From positions 558,001 through 622,000 of the forward strand of contig NZ_NEFZ01000001.1 in assembly GCF_002135205.1 (NCBI RefSeq): 64,000 nt of DNA. Direction: 5' to 3'. Below are positions 9,845-18,466 of this stretch, piece after piece. Position 1 is the stretch's first letter, and every line of letters starts with the position of its first letter. This DNA comes from Acinetobacter sp. ANC 4204. Its GTDB lineage: Bacteria; Pseudomonadota; Gammaproteobacteria; Pseudomonadales; Moraxellaceae. The position numbers and the translations under genes are program-made. A model generated the notes under the pieces. That model worked only from the letters and a program-made list of their open reading frames with translations. It was not told the DNA's origin and made no database searches.

Positions 9845-10510
9845 ATGGAGAAATTTTTAAAACATAAAATTATTTATATTTATTTTGGTTTTCAAATAAT
9901 TATTACATTCTTATTTTTTGAAAGTTATTTCTCATATATATTAATATTTAATGGAGGTGTACTTTTTTCTGTAAGCGCTTATCTAGAAAATAAGAAAATA
10001 CAGTCTTTTTTTATCATTCTAGTAATGCTACTAAGCTTAATTTATGCTTGTCTGTCATTGCTCTATAAAAATCCCAATTATTATTGGAATAATGGTCAAG
10101 TCTTTGAAGGTTACTACTTGATTAAAGAGACAAAAGTTAGAACACGGCAAATGGGGAGTATGACGGGAAGGGATAGTGTAATTGAACCATCATCTTATAA
10201 CAGTCTAACATTAGAAAATAAACAAGATAAATCAATAATTCTAGTTGAATGTTCAATTTCAGAATTAAGTTGCCCATTTTATAATAAAATTGATCAAGAA
10301 ATTTATATCAAATATATTCAAAGCAATTTTTTCTCAAGAAATTATGCTTTTTACCTTAAAAACAACAATATTATTTATGATGAAAAATATTTCAATAAAA
10401 AATATAAGAAAGAGAATTATTTAAAAATATTTTTTATTATATTCTATTTAGGAGGTTGTTTTTTATTCACCTACAAATTAATTAAAAATAAAAACATATC
10501 CTTAGATTAG
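9845..10510 (+). CDS. AT-rich membrane protein of unknown function
   Basis: 221 residues, not recognised. ATG at 9845 with AGGA about 10 nt upstream. Predicted membrane helices: residues 8-24 (IIYIYFGFQIIITFLFF), 27-45, 55-75 (FFIILVMLLSLIYACLSLLY) and a C-terminal one near 195-212 (IFFIIFYLGGCFLFTYKLI). Between them lies a polar loop of about 110 residues with two cysteines (VECSISELSCPF), probably outside the membrane. Base use is far more AT-rich than in the neighbours (Ile, Lys, Asn and Tyr dominate), which suggests horizontal acquisition. No neighbouring partner gives a clue. Confidence 0.7.
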   Translation: MEKFLKHKIIYIYFGFQIIITFLFFESYFSYILIFNGGVLFSVSAYLENKKIQSFFIILVMLLSLIYACLSLLYKNPNYYWNNGQVFEGYYLIKETKVRTRQMGSMTGRDSVIEPSSYNSLTLENKQDKSIILVECSISELSCPFYNKIDQEIYIKYIQSNFFSRNYAFYLKNNNIIYDEKYFNKKYKKENYLKIFFIIFYLGGCFLFTYKLIKNKNISLD

Positions 10511-11024
10511 GTTGTTATTTGTTCACCATCTGAGTTTGATTCATTTGGCTAGAATTTTTCATCAATTTCTTAATATTTTATTGTCAATGAAAGCCATTCC
10601 CCCATCTAGTGATAATTTAACCAAATCTAAGTTAAGCGCTAAAATTTTCACACTTCAGTCCGCCTCAAAGATGACGAAAGTGTTTTCAGCCGTTATCCCG
10701 CGACTGATGCAGAACGATTTCTCCTTATACAGAGAACGACATATAAGCCATTCATAAATATAAGCTATTTTTTAGACAAAGCCTACGTTTCCTAAACGCT
10801 ACATTTACATTCAACTTTAGTGTTAAATTGATTATTATTCACGCGCTTTTATGCTAATTTAGAAGTGAAAAATTAGCATTTCATATACAAATATCCGTAT
10901 GAAATTACTAGGTTTTATTCTTTAAAAAATACAGCTAATATCAAGGTATGGGCTGTATTTGAACAGTGATACATTAGAACAGCAGTTTGTACATAATCAG
11001 AGTGGATAATAAGGAGAAACAACA
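10511..11024. other. Intergenic region with two inverted repeats before the stress-protein gene
   Basis: No convincing gene. Two inverted repeats stand out: ATGCTAATTT ... AAATTAGCAT at 10851-10879, and AAATACAGC (10927-10935) with GCTGTATTT (10952-10960). Read on the minus strand the second ends in a T-run and looks like a terminator, but no minus-strand gene is seen to use it. An open frame at 10512-10757 lacks a start signal and is not called. The promoter of the universal stress protein must lie at the right end. Confidence 0.5.
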
Positions 11025-11465
11025 ATGGCTTACCAAAACATTTTAGTCCCAGTAGACGGTTCCGAAACTTCATATGCAGCAGTTGCGCAAGCGGCTGAAC
11101 TTGCAAAAGCATTTGGCGGTAAAATTACAGTCGTTCAGGTGCTTGCACTTGACCCTTATATTGCGGCTGAATATATTTCTGCAACTCAAACCAATGACTT
11201 AATTGAACGTGCGCGTACTTCAGTTTTGAAAACATTAGAGGAAGCAGCAGCTAAATTTAGTGATCTCGATATTCCTGTTGAAGCAAAACTACTTGAAGGT
11301 CAGGTGATTCACCGTGAAATTATCAGAGAAGCTGAAACATCTAAGGCAGATTTGATTGTGATCGGCTCTCATGGTCGTACAGGTTTAAAGCGTTTATTCC
11401 TAGGTAGCGTTGCGCAAAGTGTTTTAGGTGAAGCGCACATTCCTGTTTTAGTTGTTCGTCAGTAA
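11025..11465 (+). CDS. Universal stress protein, UspA family
   Basis: Single-domain 146-residue Usp of the ATP-binding type. It starts MAYQNILVPVDGSETS and ends with the nucleotide-binding signature GSHGRTGLKRLFLGSVAQ before HIPVLVVRQ, fitting the G-2x-G-9x-G(S/T) motif. These proteins help cells survive oxidative and starvation stress; in Acinetobacter a UspA has been linked to peroxide and respiratory-toxin tolerance. ATG at 11025 with AAGGAG upstream. Monocistronic, with hairpins upstream and a symmetric terminator downstream. Confidence 0.93.
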   Translation: MAYQNILVPVDGSETSYAAVAQAAELAKAFGGKITVVQVLALDPYIAAEYISATQTNDLIERARTSVLKTLEEAAAKFSDLDIPVEAKLLEGQVIHREIIREAETSKADLIVIGSHGRTGLKRLFLGSVAQSVLGEAHIPVLVVRQ

Positions 11466-11473
11466 TATATCAA

Positions 11474-11505
11474 ATGCTCTACTTCCACGGAGGTAGAGCA
11501 TGTCT
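11474..11505. terminator. Hairpin between convergent genes
   Basis: Long stem ATGCTCTACTTCC / GGAGGTAGAGCAT with a tight loop, between convergent genes. The T-run is weak on the plus strand, so termination there may be partial. Confidence 0.65.
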
Positions 11506-11508
11506 ATT

Positions 11509-11832
11509 TTAAATATTCCATTGAAACTCTTTCATTTTCACTTTATCCCCAACCACTAAAATACCCTCTGCCATAAGTAACTGTGCTTGAATATTCTGTC
11601 CCTGATCATTGAGTTTACTTAGGCTAATTTTCCCTTGTGAGTTAATGACCCGATACCAAGGCAAACTACTGTCTGCATCCATATGTTTCAGCACATAGCC
11701 CACCAAACGTGCATGTTTTGGGATGCCTGCTAAGCGTGCAATTTGTCCATAACTCGCTACACGACCATACGGAATTTGGGCAATCACTTGAAAAATCATG
11801 GGTGCCAATTCTTTAACTATCGCCTCCGCCAT
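11509..11832 (-). CDS. Alkyltransferase-like protein (MGMT family, ATL type)
   Basis: 107 residues with the DNA-binding domain of O6-alkylguanine-DNA alkyltransferases. The active-site motif PCHRV is replaced by PWYRV, so the methyl-accepting Cys is missing and Trp stands in its place. This is the defining trait of ATL proteins (E. coli YbaZ-like), which bind O6-alkylguanine and flag it for nucleotide excision repair rather than repairing it directly. The helix-turn-helix segment IPYGRVASYGQIARLAG is intact. Convergent with the stress-protein gene and divergent from the TonB receptor. Confidence 0.9.
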   Translation of the reverse strand: MAEAIVKELAPMIFQVIAQIPYGRVASYGQIARLAGIPKHARLVGYVLKHMDADSSLPWYRVINSQGKISLSKLNDQGQNIQAQLLMAEGILVVGDKVKMKEFQWNI

Positions 11833-11880
11833 GCAGACCTATCCTTTTTTTGACGACTAAAAATAACTCACCATAAAGTC

Positions 11881-11939
11881 ACGAATAACAATTTTCTAAA
11901 AATTCGTGTGCAACTATAATTATTTTAGAAAAAGTTGCA
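11881..11939. promoter_or_regulatory. Two overlapping inverted repeats upstream of the TonB receptor
   Basis: ACGAAT ... ATTCGT (11881-11907) is followed at once by TGCAACT (11909-11915) with AGTTGCA (11933-11939). They lie 66-124 nt before the receptor start, between divergent genes, where operators are expected. No Fur-box match was seen here. Confidence 0.35.
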
Positions 11940-12004
11940 TTTTTCTACATAATTTTACACTACGCTACATACAAAATAATTTGATTTTTCTTTGGGGTAT
12001 TTTA

Positions 12005-14068
12005 ATGGGACATCCGTTCTACTATGGAAAGCTGAGCATACTTAGCTCTACCTTACTCAGTATCAGTTCATCCATATTTGCACTTGATACAAGTGCTCCC
12101 CCTGATAATGAATCGACCCCAAAAGTTTTACCCACACTCTCTTTTAAAGCGGATGACGAGCCACAAAAGCAAAAAGATGATGATATTAGTGCTGTAGCCA
12201 AAACAGTCATTACCCGAGATGAAATGCTGCAATATGGCGATCAATCGGTCATGGATGCTTTACGCCGCTCTGCAGGTTTTCAGCTTCCAACACCTGGGCA
12301 AGATCCTCGCGGTGGTGGTGGTGCTTCTGGAATGCGTTTTCGCGGCGGTGCTGGTCCCACATTTCTAATTAATGGTGAGCCAGTACAAGGGGGGCCTCGT
12401 GGTGGGATGTCTATTATTGATACCCTTACCCCTGAAATGATTGAACGCATTGAAGTGGTTAAGCAACCAAGTGTTGCCCAAGCTTCCGTTGCATCATCAG
12501 CCGTGATCAATATTATTCTAAAAGAACCTCTGAATAATCGCTTAAGCGGTTCAGTCAAAGTCGGTTATGGCAAGTATGAAAACTCTGAAAAACAATCTAA
12601 GAGTGAGCAGAAAATCAGTGTCCAAGCCGATGGCCGTGACAATGCTTGGTCATATAGTGTTGCTGCAAATCAAATGTGGGTTGATAATACGTCGCTTACT
12701 AAAACTGAAACTGCAACTGAAACGCGAGAACAATTACGTACTCTTAACCGTACCATGCAGATGTTTATGCCACGTTTAGAATATGAGCTTGATGATCAAC
12801 AAAAATTGATTGCTGAATTATCCTATCGCAACATGAAAATAGAAGGTTCTTCTACCAATCAAACTCAAGATGATAAAAATGATAGCATTCGTTTAAACAC
12901 ACGTTATGAGCGTAAAGACAAAGATCTCAGCGATAAAATCAAATTATCTGCTGAACGCCAAACCGAAACTCAACTCACACGCTCACCTCAAAATACCATT
13001 TATACCGATGAAACCATTCATGAATATGGTTTAGCTTATGATGGTATGCGTAAATTAGACCCAGATCGTCAAATTAAATTTGGTACTGACCTACGTAGTA
13101 ATAATCTAGAGAGCAATGTCAGCGAAAGCTTAGATGAACAACGCTATGCCCTCTATGCTGAGGGAAGTTGGCGTTTTACAGATCGTCAAACTGTCACTTT
13201 GGGTGCGCGCCAAGAATGGTTGAAACGCTCAGGTTTAGTCAATTATCAAGATCAACATTTGAGTCCTGTACTGGCTTACCGTTTTGACTTGACTGAGCAA
13301 TGGTCGATCCAAACCAATCTCAGCCAAGCGTTTAACACTCCAAAGACTGAACGCCTTGTTTCGAATGTGACTGTTTCTACAGATAGTGATGCGGGTTCAT
13401 TAAACAACCCTGATCGCGGTGGCAATCCAAACTTAAAACCAGAAAAAATCCGTGCTGCCGAATCAACACTGGCTTATGACTCAGCAAGTGGTGGTGTTAG
13501 CTTAACGGCGTATCACCGTAAAATTAAGGACTACATCGAAAAAGTGATTGCACTTGAAGGCTCTCGCTATGTTGAGCGTCCACAAAACCAAAATGAAGCA
13601 ACAACTTACGGCGTTGAGCTTTCTGGGCGTTATGCGTTGAAACAAACGGATGCGGGTCATTCATTTATGCTGAATGGGCAAGTATCAACCATCCGTGCCA
13701 AAGTTGAAGATGAGCAACACAATCAGCGTTTAGTGAGTGATGTTGCACCCTACAACACAAGCGCAGGTTTATCTTATAACTTTAAGCCATGGCAACTTTC
13801 TACCAGTATCAATGTGAGCTATACACCTGAATTTACGCGTGGTTTAGATGGTCAACCTTATGATCGAACCACCAATGAACGTTTTGGTGTGGATCTGAGC
13901 GCAACCAAACGCTTTACTCATGGTTGGGCGGCAAGCTTGAATCTGAACAATGTTTTAAGTACAGATTATAAAGAACGATTGACCAATCAGTCTGACGGTA
14001 GTTTATATCAAGCAAGAACCAACCAAGGCATGCCTAGTTTCCAATTCTCTCTAGAGAAGAAGTTCTAA
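12005..14068 (+). CDS. TonB-dependent outer-membrane receptor
   Basis: 687 residues from the ATG at 12005; an upstream in-frame start would spoil the signal peptide. Signal peptide about 1-26 (YYGKLSILSSTLLSISSSIFA). A TonB-plug domain follows: VITRDEMLQYGDQSVMDAL, then a Gly-rich stretch (RGGGGASGMRFRGGAGP), FLINGEPV and the MIERIEVVKQPS segment. The rest is a 22-stranded-type barrel ending in Phe (FQFSLEKKF), as outer-membrane proteins do. It probably imports an iron complex or other metal chelate. The minus-strand flavin reductase/PepSY/ApbE operon and the DUF4198 gene lie directly downstream, so reduction of the imported metal is a reasonable guess. Substrate unknown. Confidence 0.9.
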   Translation: MGHPFYYGKLSILSSTLLSISSSIFALDTSAPPDNESTPKVLPTLSFKADDEPQKQKDDDISAVAKTVITRDEMLQYGDQSVMDALRRSAGFQLPTPGQDPRGGGGASGMRFRGGAGPTFLINGEPVQGGPRGGMSIIDTLTPEMIERIEVVKQPSVAQASVASSAVINIILKEPLNNRLSGSVKVGYGKYENSEKQSKSEQKISVQADGRDNAWSYSVAANQMWVDNTSLTKTETATETREQLRTLNRTMQMFMPRLEYELDDQQKLIAELSYRNMKIEGSSTNQTQDDKNDSIRLNTRYERKDKDLSDKIKLSAERQTETQLTRSPQNTIYTDETIHEYGLAYDGMRKLDPDRQIKFGTDLRSNNLESNVSESLDEQRYALYAEGSWRFTDRQTVTLGARQEWLKRSGLVNYQDQHLSPVLAYRFDLTEQWSIQTNLSQAFNTPKTERLVSNVTVSTDSDAGSLNNPDRGGNPNLKPEKIRAAESTLAYDSASGGVSLTAYHRKIKDYIEKVIALEGSRYVERPQNQNEATTYGVELSGRYALKQTDAGHSFMLNGQVSTIRAKVEDEQHNQRLVSDVAPYNTSAGLSYNFKPWQLSTSINVSYTPEFTRGLDGQPYDRTTNERFGVDLSATKRFTHGWAASLNLNNVLSTDYKERLTNQSDGSLYQARTNQGMPSFQFSLEKKF

Positions 14069-14100
14069 ATTTCTCTGCTAGGTTTATTCTTGATCAACAC

Positions 14101-14131
14101 AAGCCAGCTATTTTTATAGCTGGCTTTTTAG
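14101..14131 (+). terminator. Rho-independent terminator after the TonB receptor
   Basis: Stem AAGCCAGCTA / TAGCTGGCTT with a T-rich loop and T-run. Confidence 0.88.
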
Positions 14132-14227
14132 ATTTCAAGCTAGATATTAAAAATTGAATTATGAAAATTCCTGATATTGGGAATGCTATGATCTACACCC
14201 TACTTTCATCAGTGCTTAGAGGATAAT

Positions 14228-14449
14228 ATGAGAGCCGAACTAAAAGCCAAAATCGTACAGGTCTGCGATGAAAAAATTGCAAAAAAAGGCAGTAACGTTG
14301 GACTTTCTTTCTATGCCTTTTTTGCCAATAAAAATGATGATCCTGAACGCTTAATGGAAGCTGCTCATTGGTGGATCATCGAACATCGACTGAATCATTT
14401 TGAGAAAGCTGACAAGATTAAAGCACTGGTCTTAGCCCAACCTGACTAA
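14228..14449 (+). CDS. Small conserved protein of unknown function
   Basis: 73 residues, mostly helical and rich in charged residues, starting MRAELKAKIVQVCDEKIAKKG and including FYAFFANKNDDPERLMEAAHWWIIEH. A good start: GAGGATAAT precedes the ATG. No signal peptide, membrane helix or metal motif. I do not recognise the family. It converges on the flavin reductase operon with only 9 nt between the two stops. Confidence 0.65.
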   Translation: MRAELKAKIVQVCDEKIAKKGSNVGLSFYAFFANKNDDPERLMEAAHWWIIEHRLNHFEKADKIKALVLAQPD

Positions 14450-14458
14450 TCAAACGCC

Positions 14459-15931
14459 TTAATACACATCGCGTTGATAACGCTGTTGCTGCTTAAGCTG
14501 TTCTACGTGTTCATGCCCTAAAATCTCTTTGAGGACTTGATCCACACCACTCGCCATGCCTTGTAAACTACCACAGACATATATCGCTGCGCCTTGTGCA
14601 ATCCATGCTTGTAATTGAACCGATTGTGTTCTTAGACAATCTTGCACATAGATTTTTTCAGCCTGATCCCGTGAAAAAGCATAATCCACCTGATCCAGAA
14701 AACCATGCTGCTGCCAATAGCGAATCTCTGTTTGGTATAAATGATCAAACTGCTGCTGTCTTTCACCAAAAATCAGCCAATTGTTTTTATATCCCCAATG
14801 CTCACGTTGGCGTAAATGTGCAACTAGACCTGCGATTCCCGTACCATTGCCAATTAAAATCAGTGGTCGCTCATCATGAGCTAAGTGGAAACTTGGGTTA
14901 TGACGTATATTGGCTTGCAGTGATTGATCTTGCTCCAACCCCACCGTCAACCAACCTGAACCTAAACCTAAACCCGATTCAGTCTGTTGCTGCCTCACCA
15001 CCAATTCGATTAAACCATTTTCAGGCAAACTCGCAATCGAATATTCACGCTGAGCTAGAGATTCAAATTGTGTAATCCATTCTGCAAATGGAAGCGAGGC
15101 TCTAGGTGGTAGTTTTCTTAAATTTAAGCGGCGTAGTTGAGGAATGAAATCCACTGCATCTTTTTGCTGTTGTGCTACTAAAAAATCGTGAATATCAGTC
15201 GTATTATTTTCACATTGAATTTCTAAAATATCACCTGACGACCAAACCAAATCTTGTTCGAAACTCAACTGAATTTTATAAATTGCGTCCCCGATACTGC
15301 CTTTATTCAGGCATTGGCGATGAGCAAATTTTAATTCCACACTCTCTTTTTCAATGGATAGCGCTGAAAACTGAGTGGTGGTTAACTGCTCCAAGCCCAG
15401 TAACCATTGTTCTAAATCACGACTATTGAGTTGATCCACAAGAACCGTCGGAAATAAAGCCTGAGCTTTCTGCTTCACTAACCATTGTTCCAATGTTTGT
15501 CCAAACTGACAAAAATTCGCATAGCGTTTATCACCCAATGCGAGCACTGCAAATGATAAGTGCGATAAATCTAAAGATTGGGACAATATTTTATGGACAA
15601 ATGACTGAGCTGCATCAGGTGCATCACCTTCGCCATAAGTACTCACTACCCATAAAATACGTTGATGTTGGGTTAAGTCAGCAATGCTCAATTCTTGAAT
15701 ATTACGAATTGTAGTGTGATGATCAATTAAACGTAATTGCTCAGTCGTATGCTTTGCCCAAGATTCAGCATGTCCCGATTGACTGGCATACACCACTAAA
15801 TAAGCAGGGTGATCTTGATTCGCTTTTTGCTTAGCATGACGTTGTTGCCATAACAACCAAACGATTATAAAAAGATGTAGGCTCAATAATATTGCCAATA
15901 TCACAATAATCGTCAGTACAGCTTGAGTCAT
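14459..15931 (-). CDS. Membrane-anchored diflavin reductase (CysJ-like)
   Basis: 490 residues. A membrane helix near 4-28 (VLTIIVILAILLSLHLFIIVWLLW) anchors it, with the rest expected in the cytoplasm. A flavodoxin domain follows (YLVVYASQSGHAESWAKHTTEQL, then VVSTYGEGDAPD), then an FAD-binding domain of the CysJ/cytochrome P450 reductase type (REYSIASLP) and an NAD(P)H-binding domain (LILIGNGTGIAGLVAHL). It should take electrons from NADPH through FAD and FMN. ATG at 15931 with GGTGAAAGG upstream, 9 nt after the PepSY stop, so it is the last gene of the ApbE-PepSY-reductase operon. The likely acceptor is the PepSY membrane protein. Not true CysJ: the anchor and neighbours differ and no cysI is present. 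Confidence 0.85.
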   Translation of the reverse strand: MTQAVLTIIVILAILLSLHLFIIVWLLWQQRHAKQKANQDHPAYLVVYASQSGHAESWAKHTTEQLRLIDHHTTIRNIQELSIADLTQHQRILWVVSTYGEGDAPDAAQSFVHKILSQSLDLSHLSFAVLALGDKRYANFCQFGQTLEQWLVKQKAQALFPTVLVDQLNSRDLEQWLLGLEQLTTTQFSALSIEKESVELKFAHRQCLNKGSIGDAIYKIQLSFEQDLVWSSGDILEIQCENNTTDIHDFLVAQQQKDAVDFIPQLRRLNLRKLPPRASLPFAEWITQFESLAQREYSIASLPENGLIELVVRQQQTESGLGLGSGWLTVGLEQDQSLQANIRHNPSFHLAHDERPLILIGNGTGIAGLVAHLRQREHWGYKNNWLIFGERQQQFDHLYQTEIRYWQQHGFLDQVDYAFSRDQAEKIYVQDCLRTQSVQLQAWIAQGAAIYVCGSLQGMASGVDQVLKEILGHEHVEQLKQQQRYQRDVY

Positions 15932-15940
15932 CCTTTCACC

Positions 15941-16531
15941 TTAAATAGCAGACCAAATGAGCAAAATAATTGCCGATAAACTACATGCTGTTAAAAGCAA
16001 ATGTGTCACTAAACGGGTTTTAATGGTCAGGAACAGAATATAGCCTGCTAACGATAATAAAATAATGATGATTGCACTGATATCAATCAACCAATGCCAA
16101 GCTGTTCCAACATTTTTTCCACGATGCAGATCATTCAATAGTGAAACAGTAGTGGCTGGTTTCTGCGTCATCTCAACATCACCATTGTCGAGCAATACCC
16201 ATAAGTCTGTTGAACCTGCTGGGCTTTCGAGACGAATCATCACTTCACCATCCATCACTTCGCTACTTTTATAACGACCAATCAAAGGTTGTTTTGTACG
16301 AACATATTCAACAATACTTTGACTTGGGTTCTCTTGTTTTTGCAGAGACTCAACCAGTGTTGGCGGCAAAGTGAATGTGGTGGTCTGCTCTTCATTCTTT
16401 GATTTAAACCAATCAGGGTTATTGAGAAATAGGCCTGTGGCAGCAAAGAAGATCAAAACGATAAAGGCAAAGGCAGAAAGCCAACCATGCACATAACGTG
16501 CATGGCGGTAAAAATCACGGCGTTGATACAA
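15941..16531 (-). CDS. PepSY-associated membrane protein, putative transmembrane electron carrier
   Basis: 196 residues. Helices near 14-36 (VHGWLSAFAFIVLIFFAATGLFL), 146-168 and 173-194; the middle segment is a PepSY-like periplasmic domain (PLIGRYKSSEVMDGEVMIRLESP). Conserved histidines sit at membrane edges (RYVHGW, LHRGK, WHWLID), as in PepSY proteins thought to bind haem and reduce periplasmic ferric complexes. The start is a TTG at 16531 with GAGG 8 nt upstream; no in-frame ATG nearby. It lies between the ApbE/DUF2271 gene and the diflavin reductase, and is expected to pass electrons from the latter across the membrane. Confidence 0.85.
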   Translation of the reverse strand: MYQRRDFYRHARYVHGWLSAFAFIVLIFFAATGLFLNNPDWFKSKNEEQTTTFTLPPTLVESLQKQENPSQSIVEYVRTKQPLIGRYKSSEVMDGEVMIRLESPAGSTDLWVLLDNGDVEMTQKPATTVSLLNDLHRGKNVGTAWHWLIDISAIIIILLSLAGYILFLTIKTRLVTHLLLTACSLSAIILLIWSAI

Positions 16532-16565
16532 GGGACTAGCCTCATAGATGGAGTGATGCTAAAGC

Positions 16566-18143
16566 TTAAGCACCACGTTGGAAATTCAGTTTAACTGTAC
16601 CAATTTCTGCTTGAGCAGGAAGCGTTTGTGTCGCTGATTTTGGTGTGACATTCAACTCAATGGTTTGATAAGAGTGATCACCATGTTCACGCGAGGTTTC
16701 AATATGAATGATATATTTACCCGCTTTCACCATTTTACCCACTTCGTCTTTACCATCCCACGCCAACTTATATTGTCCTGGTTGACGTGAAGGTTTTGCA
16801 ACTGCATCTAGGTTTGGCATTTGACGACCATATCGACGCCACCAAACATAGTTAGAGTTAATCCACTTCTCATCTTTACCCCAAACCGCTAGAGTGCGCA
16901 CAATCTTTTTATCACTGTCCGTGACCCAAACTGAAACATAAGGTGCACGATAGTTGTCGACAGCAATCTTTGGAATATTTACTTCTACTTGAGCTTGATA
17001 GCCCTTTGGCCAAGCGGTTGCTGCGCCATTCGCCGCAACATGACGCATTAGAGCAGGTTGATTGGCATCTAATAATGATGACCATCCTGAACTTTGATAA
17101 CGTGTGCCATCAGTTGCAATCAGTTGAGCCTCATAACCAACGAGTTGTTCAATCAATTGCATGCCTTCATATGCAGGCATTGCAGTTAATGCCGTTGCCA
17201 ATGCATCTGAATCAGCAGCACATTGTCCAACCACAACACATTGTTCAACGTTCTGAATCGGTTGTCCTGTATGTGGATTTAACAAATGTGATTGATCTGC
17301 GAATCCACGGTAGCCTTGACCACTAAAAGCCACTGCTTGATCTTTCAGGTTGAGTACCTGAGTTGGTGCAACATTATCAAAACGTTCATTCGGGTCTTGT
17401 ATACCGACTTTCCAGCCTGCTTGTTGAGGTGATTGCCCCCAAACACGCATATCACCACCAATATCAATCAGAATCCCTTGTAAATGTGGCACAGCTTGTT
17501 TTGCCGCCAACAAAGCACGATCAATCACATAACCTTTGGCATAAGCATCAGGTACGATTTTAACTGCTGATGGTGTTTTAATCTGCTTGGTTACAGGATT
17601 CAGTTCAATACTCTGAGTTTGTAACTGACGCAATAATGATTCTTGAGTATTGTCATCCAAACGTTGAACTTGATTGCTTTGTTCCCATAGCTGGGTCAAT
17701 TGCCCCAAACGTGCATCAAAGCCGCCACACGTTGCACTGCGCCATTGTTCACAAGCTGCGATAACATCATAAAGCTCAGATGAAGCCGAAATTTGGTGTT
17801 CACGATTTAATTGGCTAATTTCACTATCATCACGCCAAACCGAGAGAACTTGATCAAGTCGAGCAATTTCTGTCTGAATCGCTTGTAATGCTTTTTCTGC
17901 ATCTTGTTGCTGAGATGTCGTAACCACAACATCTAAAGAAGTGCCTAGCACATGATCTTGATGGAAACGATAACTTGGGGCTTGAACTGACTCGGATAAC
18001 TGTTGTATTGCATTCTCACTGAGACTTTGCTCATTGGCTTGAGTCGCTGTGATTGGTGACATGAATACAGCCAACGCTGCCATCAACGGTGATAAACGGA
18101 AGATTATCTGTACTGGGCGGAAAAGTTGTTGAGTTGATGACAT
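16566..18143 (-). CDS. Exported FAD:protein FMN transferase (ApbE) fused to DUF2271
   Basis: 525 residues from the ATG at 18143; a TTG at 18164 in the same frame is an alternative. Signal peptide about 1-37 (MAALAVFMSPITATQA). The ApbE domain covers about residues 45-350 with the expected motifs: GTSLDVVV, KGYVIDRAL, IDIGGDMRVWG, HLLNPHTGQP and the Mg2+-site run DSDALATALTAM. ApbE attaches FMN covalently to Ser/Thr of periplasmic redox proteins. The C-terminal 150 residues are a DUF2271 domain (APYVSVWVTDSDKKIVRTLAVWG, with WWRRYGRQMPNLD). The fusion leads an operon with PepSY and reductase genes. I found no obvious flavinylation motif in the neighbours, so its target is open. Confidence 0.9.
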   Translation of the reverse strand: MSSTQQLFRPVQIIFRLSPLMAALAVFMSPITATQANEQSLSENAIQQLSESVQAPSYRFHQDHVLGTSLDVVVTTSQQQDAEKALQAIQTEIARLDQVLSVWRDDSEISQLNREHQISASSELYDVIAACEQWRSATCGGFDARLGQLTQLWEQSNQVQRLDDNTQESLLRQLQTQSIELNPVTKQIKTPSAVKIVPDAYAKGYVIDRALLAAKQAVPHLQGILIDIGGDMRVWGQSPQQAGWKVGIQDPNERFDNVAPTQVLNLKDQAVAFSGQGYRGFADQSHLLNPHTGQPIQNVEQCVVVGQCAADSDALATALTAMPAYEGMQLIEQLVGYEAQLIATDGTRYQSSGWSSLLDANQPALMRHVAANGAATAWPKGYQAQVEVNIPKIAVDNYRAPYVSVWVTDSDKKIVRTLAVWGKDEKWINSNYVWWRRYGRQMPNLDAVAKPSRQPGQYKLAWDGKDEVGKMVKAGKYIIHIETSREHGDHSYQTIELNVTPKSATQTLPAQAEIGTVKLNFQRGA

Positions 18144-18466
18144 ACTAGGGGTTCCATGCTCCAAGACTTACTTCAAATTTAGTGCTGTATAAATTTTAAA
18201 GTAATGTTCTTAACTCTATCTTAATGCTCATCTGGTGTTTAGCGATATCACAGTTTAAATGCTGACCATATTTTTAGTAAAATCAATAAGATCAATCAAA
18301 ATTTAGACGCTACACAAACAAGGGAAATAACTTTTAATTGATCATCTATTTTTTCAGATGGCTGATTAAAAATTTATCGAAATAATATTGAAATTGATAC
18401 TCGTTATCAAGTAAATTGTCACAAATATTTGCCATTTTTGCTTATTTATCTTTATAAGGAAGTCTC
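18144..18466. other. Divergent promoter region of the flavin electron-transfer cluster
   Basis: 323 bases without a gene between the ApbE/DUF2271 operon (minus) and the DUF4198 gene (plus). It contains a Fur box next to the DUF4198 start and a short hairpin (CATCT/AGATG near 18345-18361). No second Fur box was seen near the minus-strand start. Confidence 0.6.
18388..18417 (+). promoter_or_regulatory. Fur box overlapping a promoter
   Basis: 18390-18408 matches 15 of 19 positions of the classical Fur consensus, with an inner palindrome TTGATA / TATCAA (18394-18410). It fills the spacer between a TTGAAA (18388-18393) and TAAATT (18412-18417) promoter, 57-77 nt before the DUF4198 start, so binding would block transcription when iron is plentiful. 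Confidence 0.65.

Noticed and set aside
10512..10757. An 81-codon plus-strand frame after the AT-rich membrane protein
   Set aside because: Non-ATG start, no Shine-Dalgarno and no recognisable sequence; could be a remnant, but nothing supports a gene.
14596..15075. A 159-codon frame on the plus strand
   Set aside because: Antisense to the diflavin reductase gene, which has clear domain motifs.
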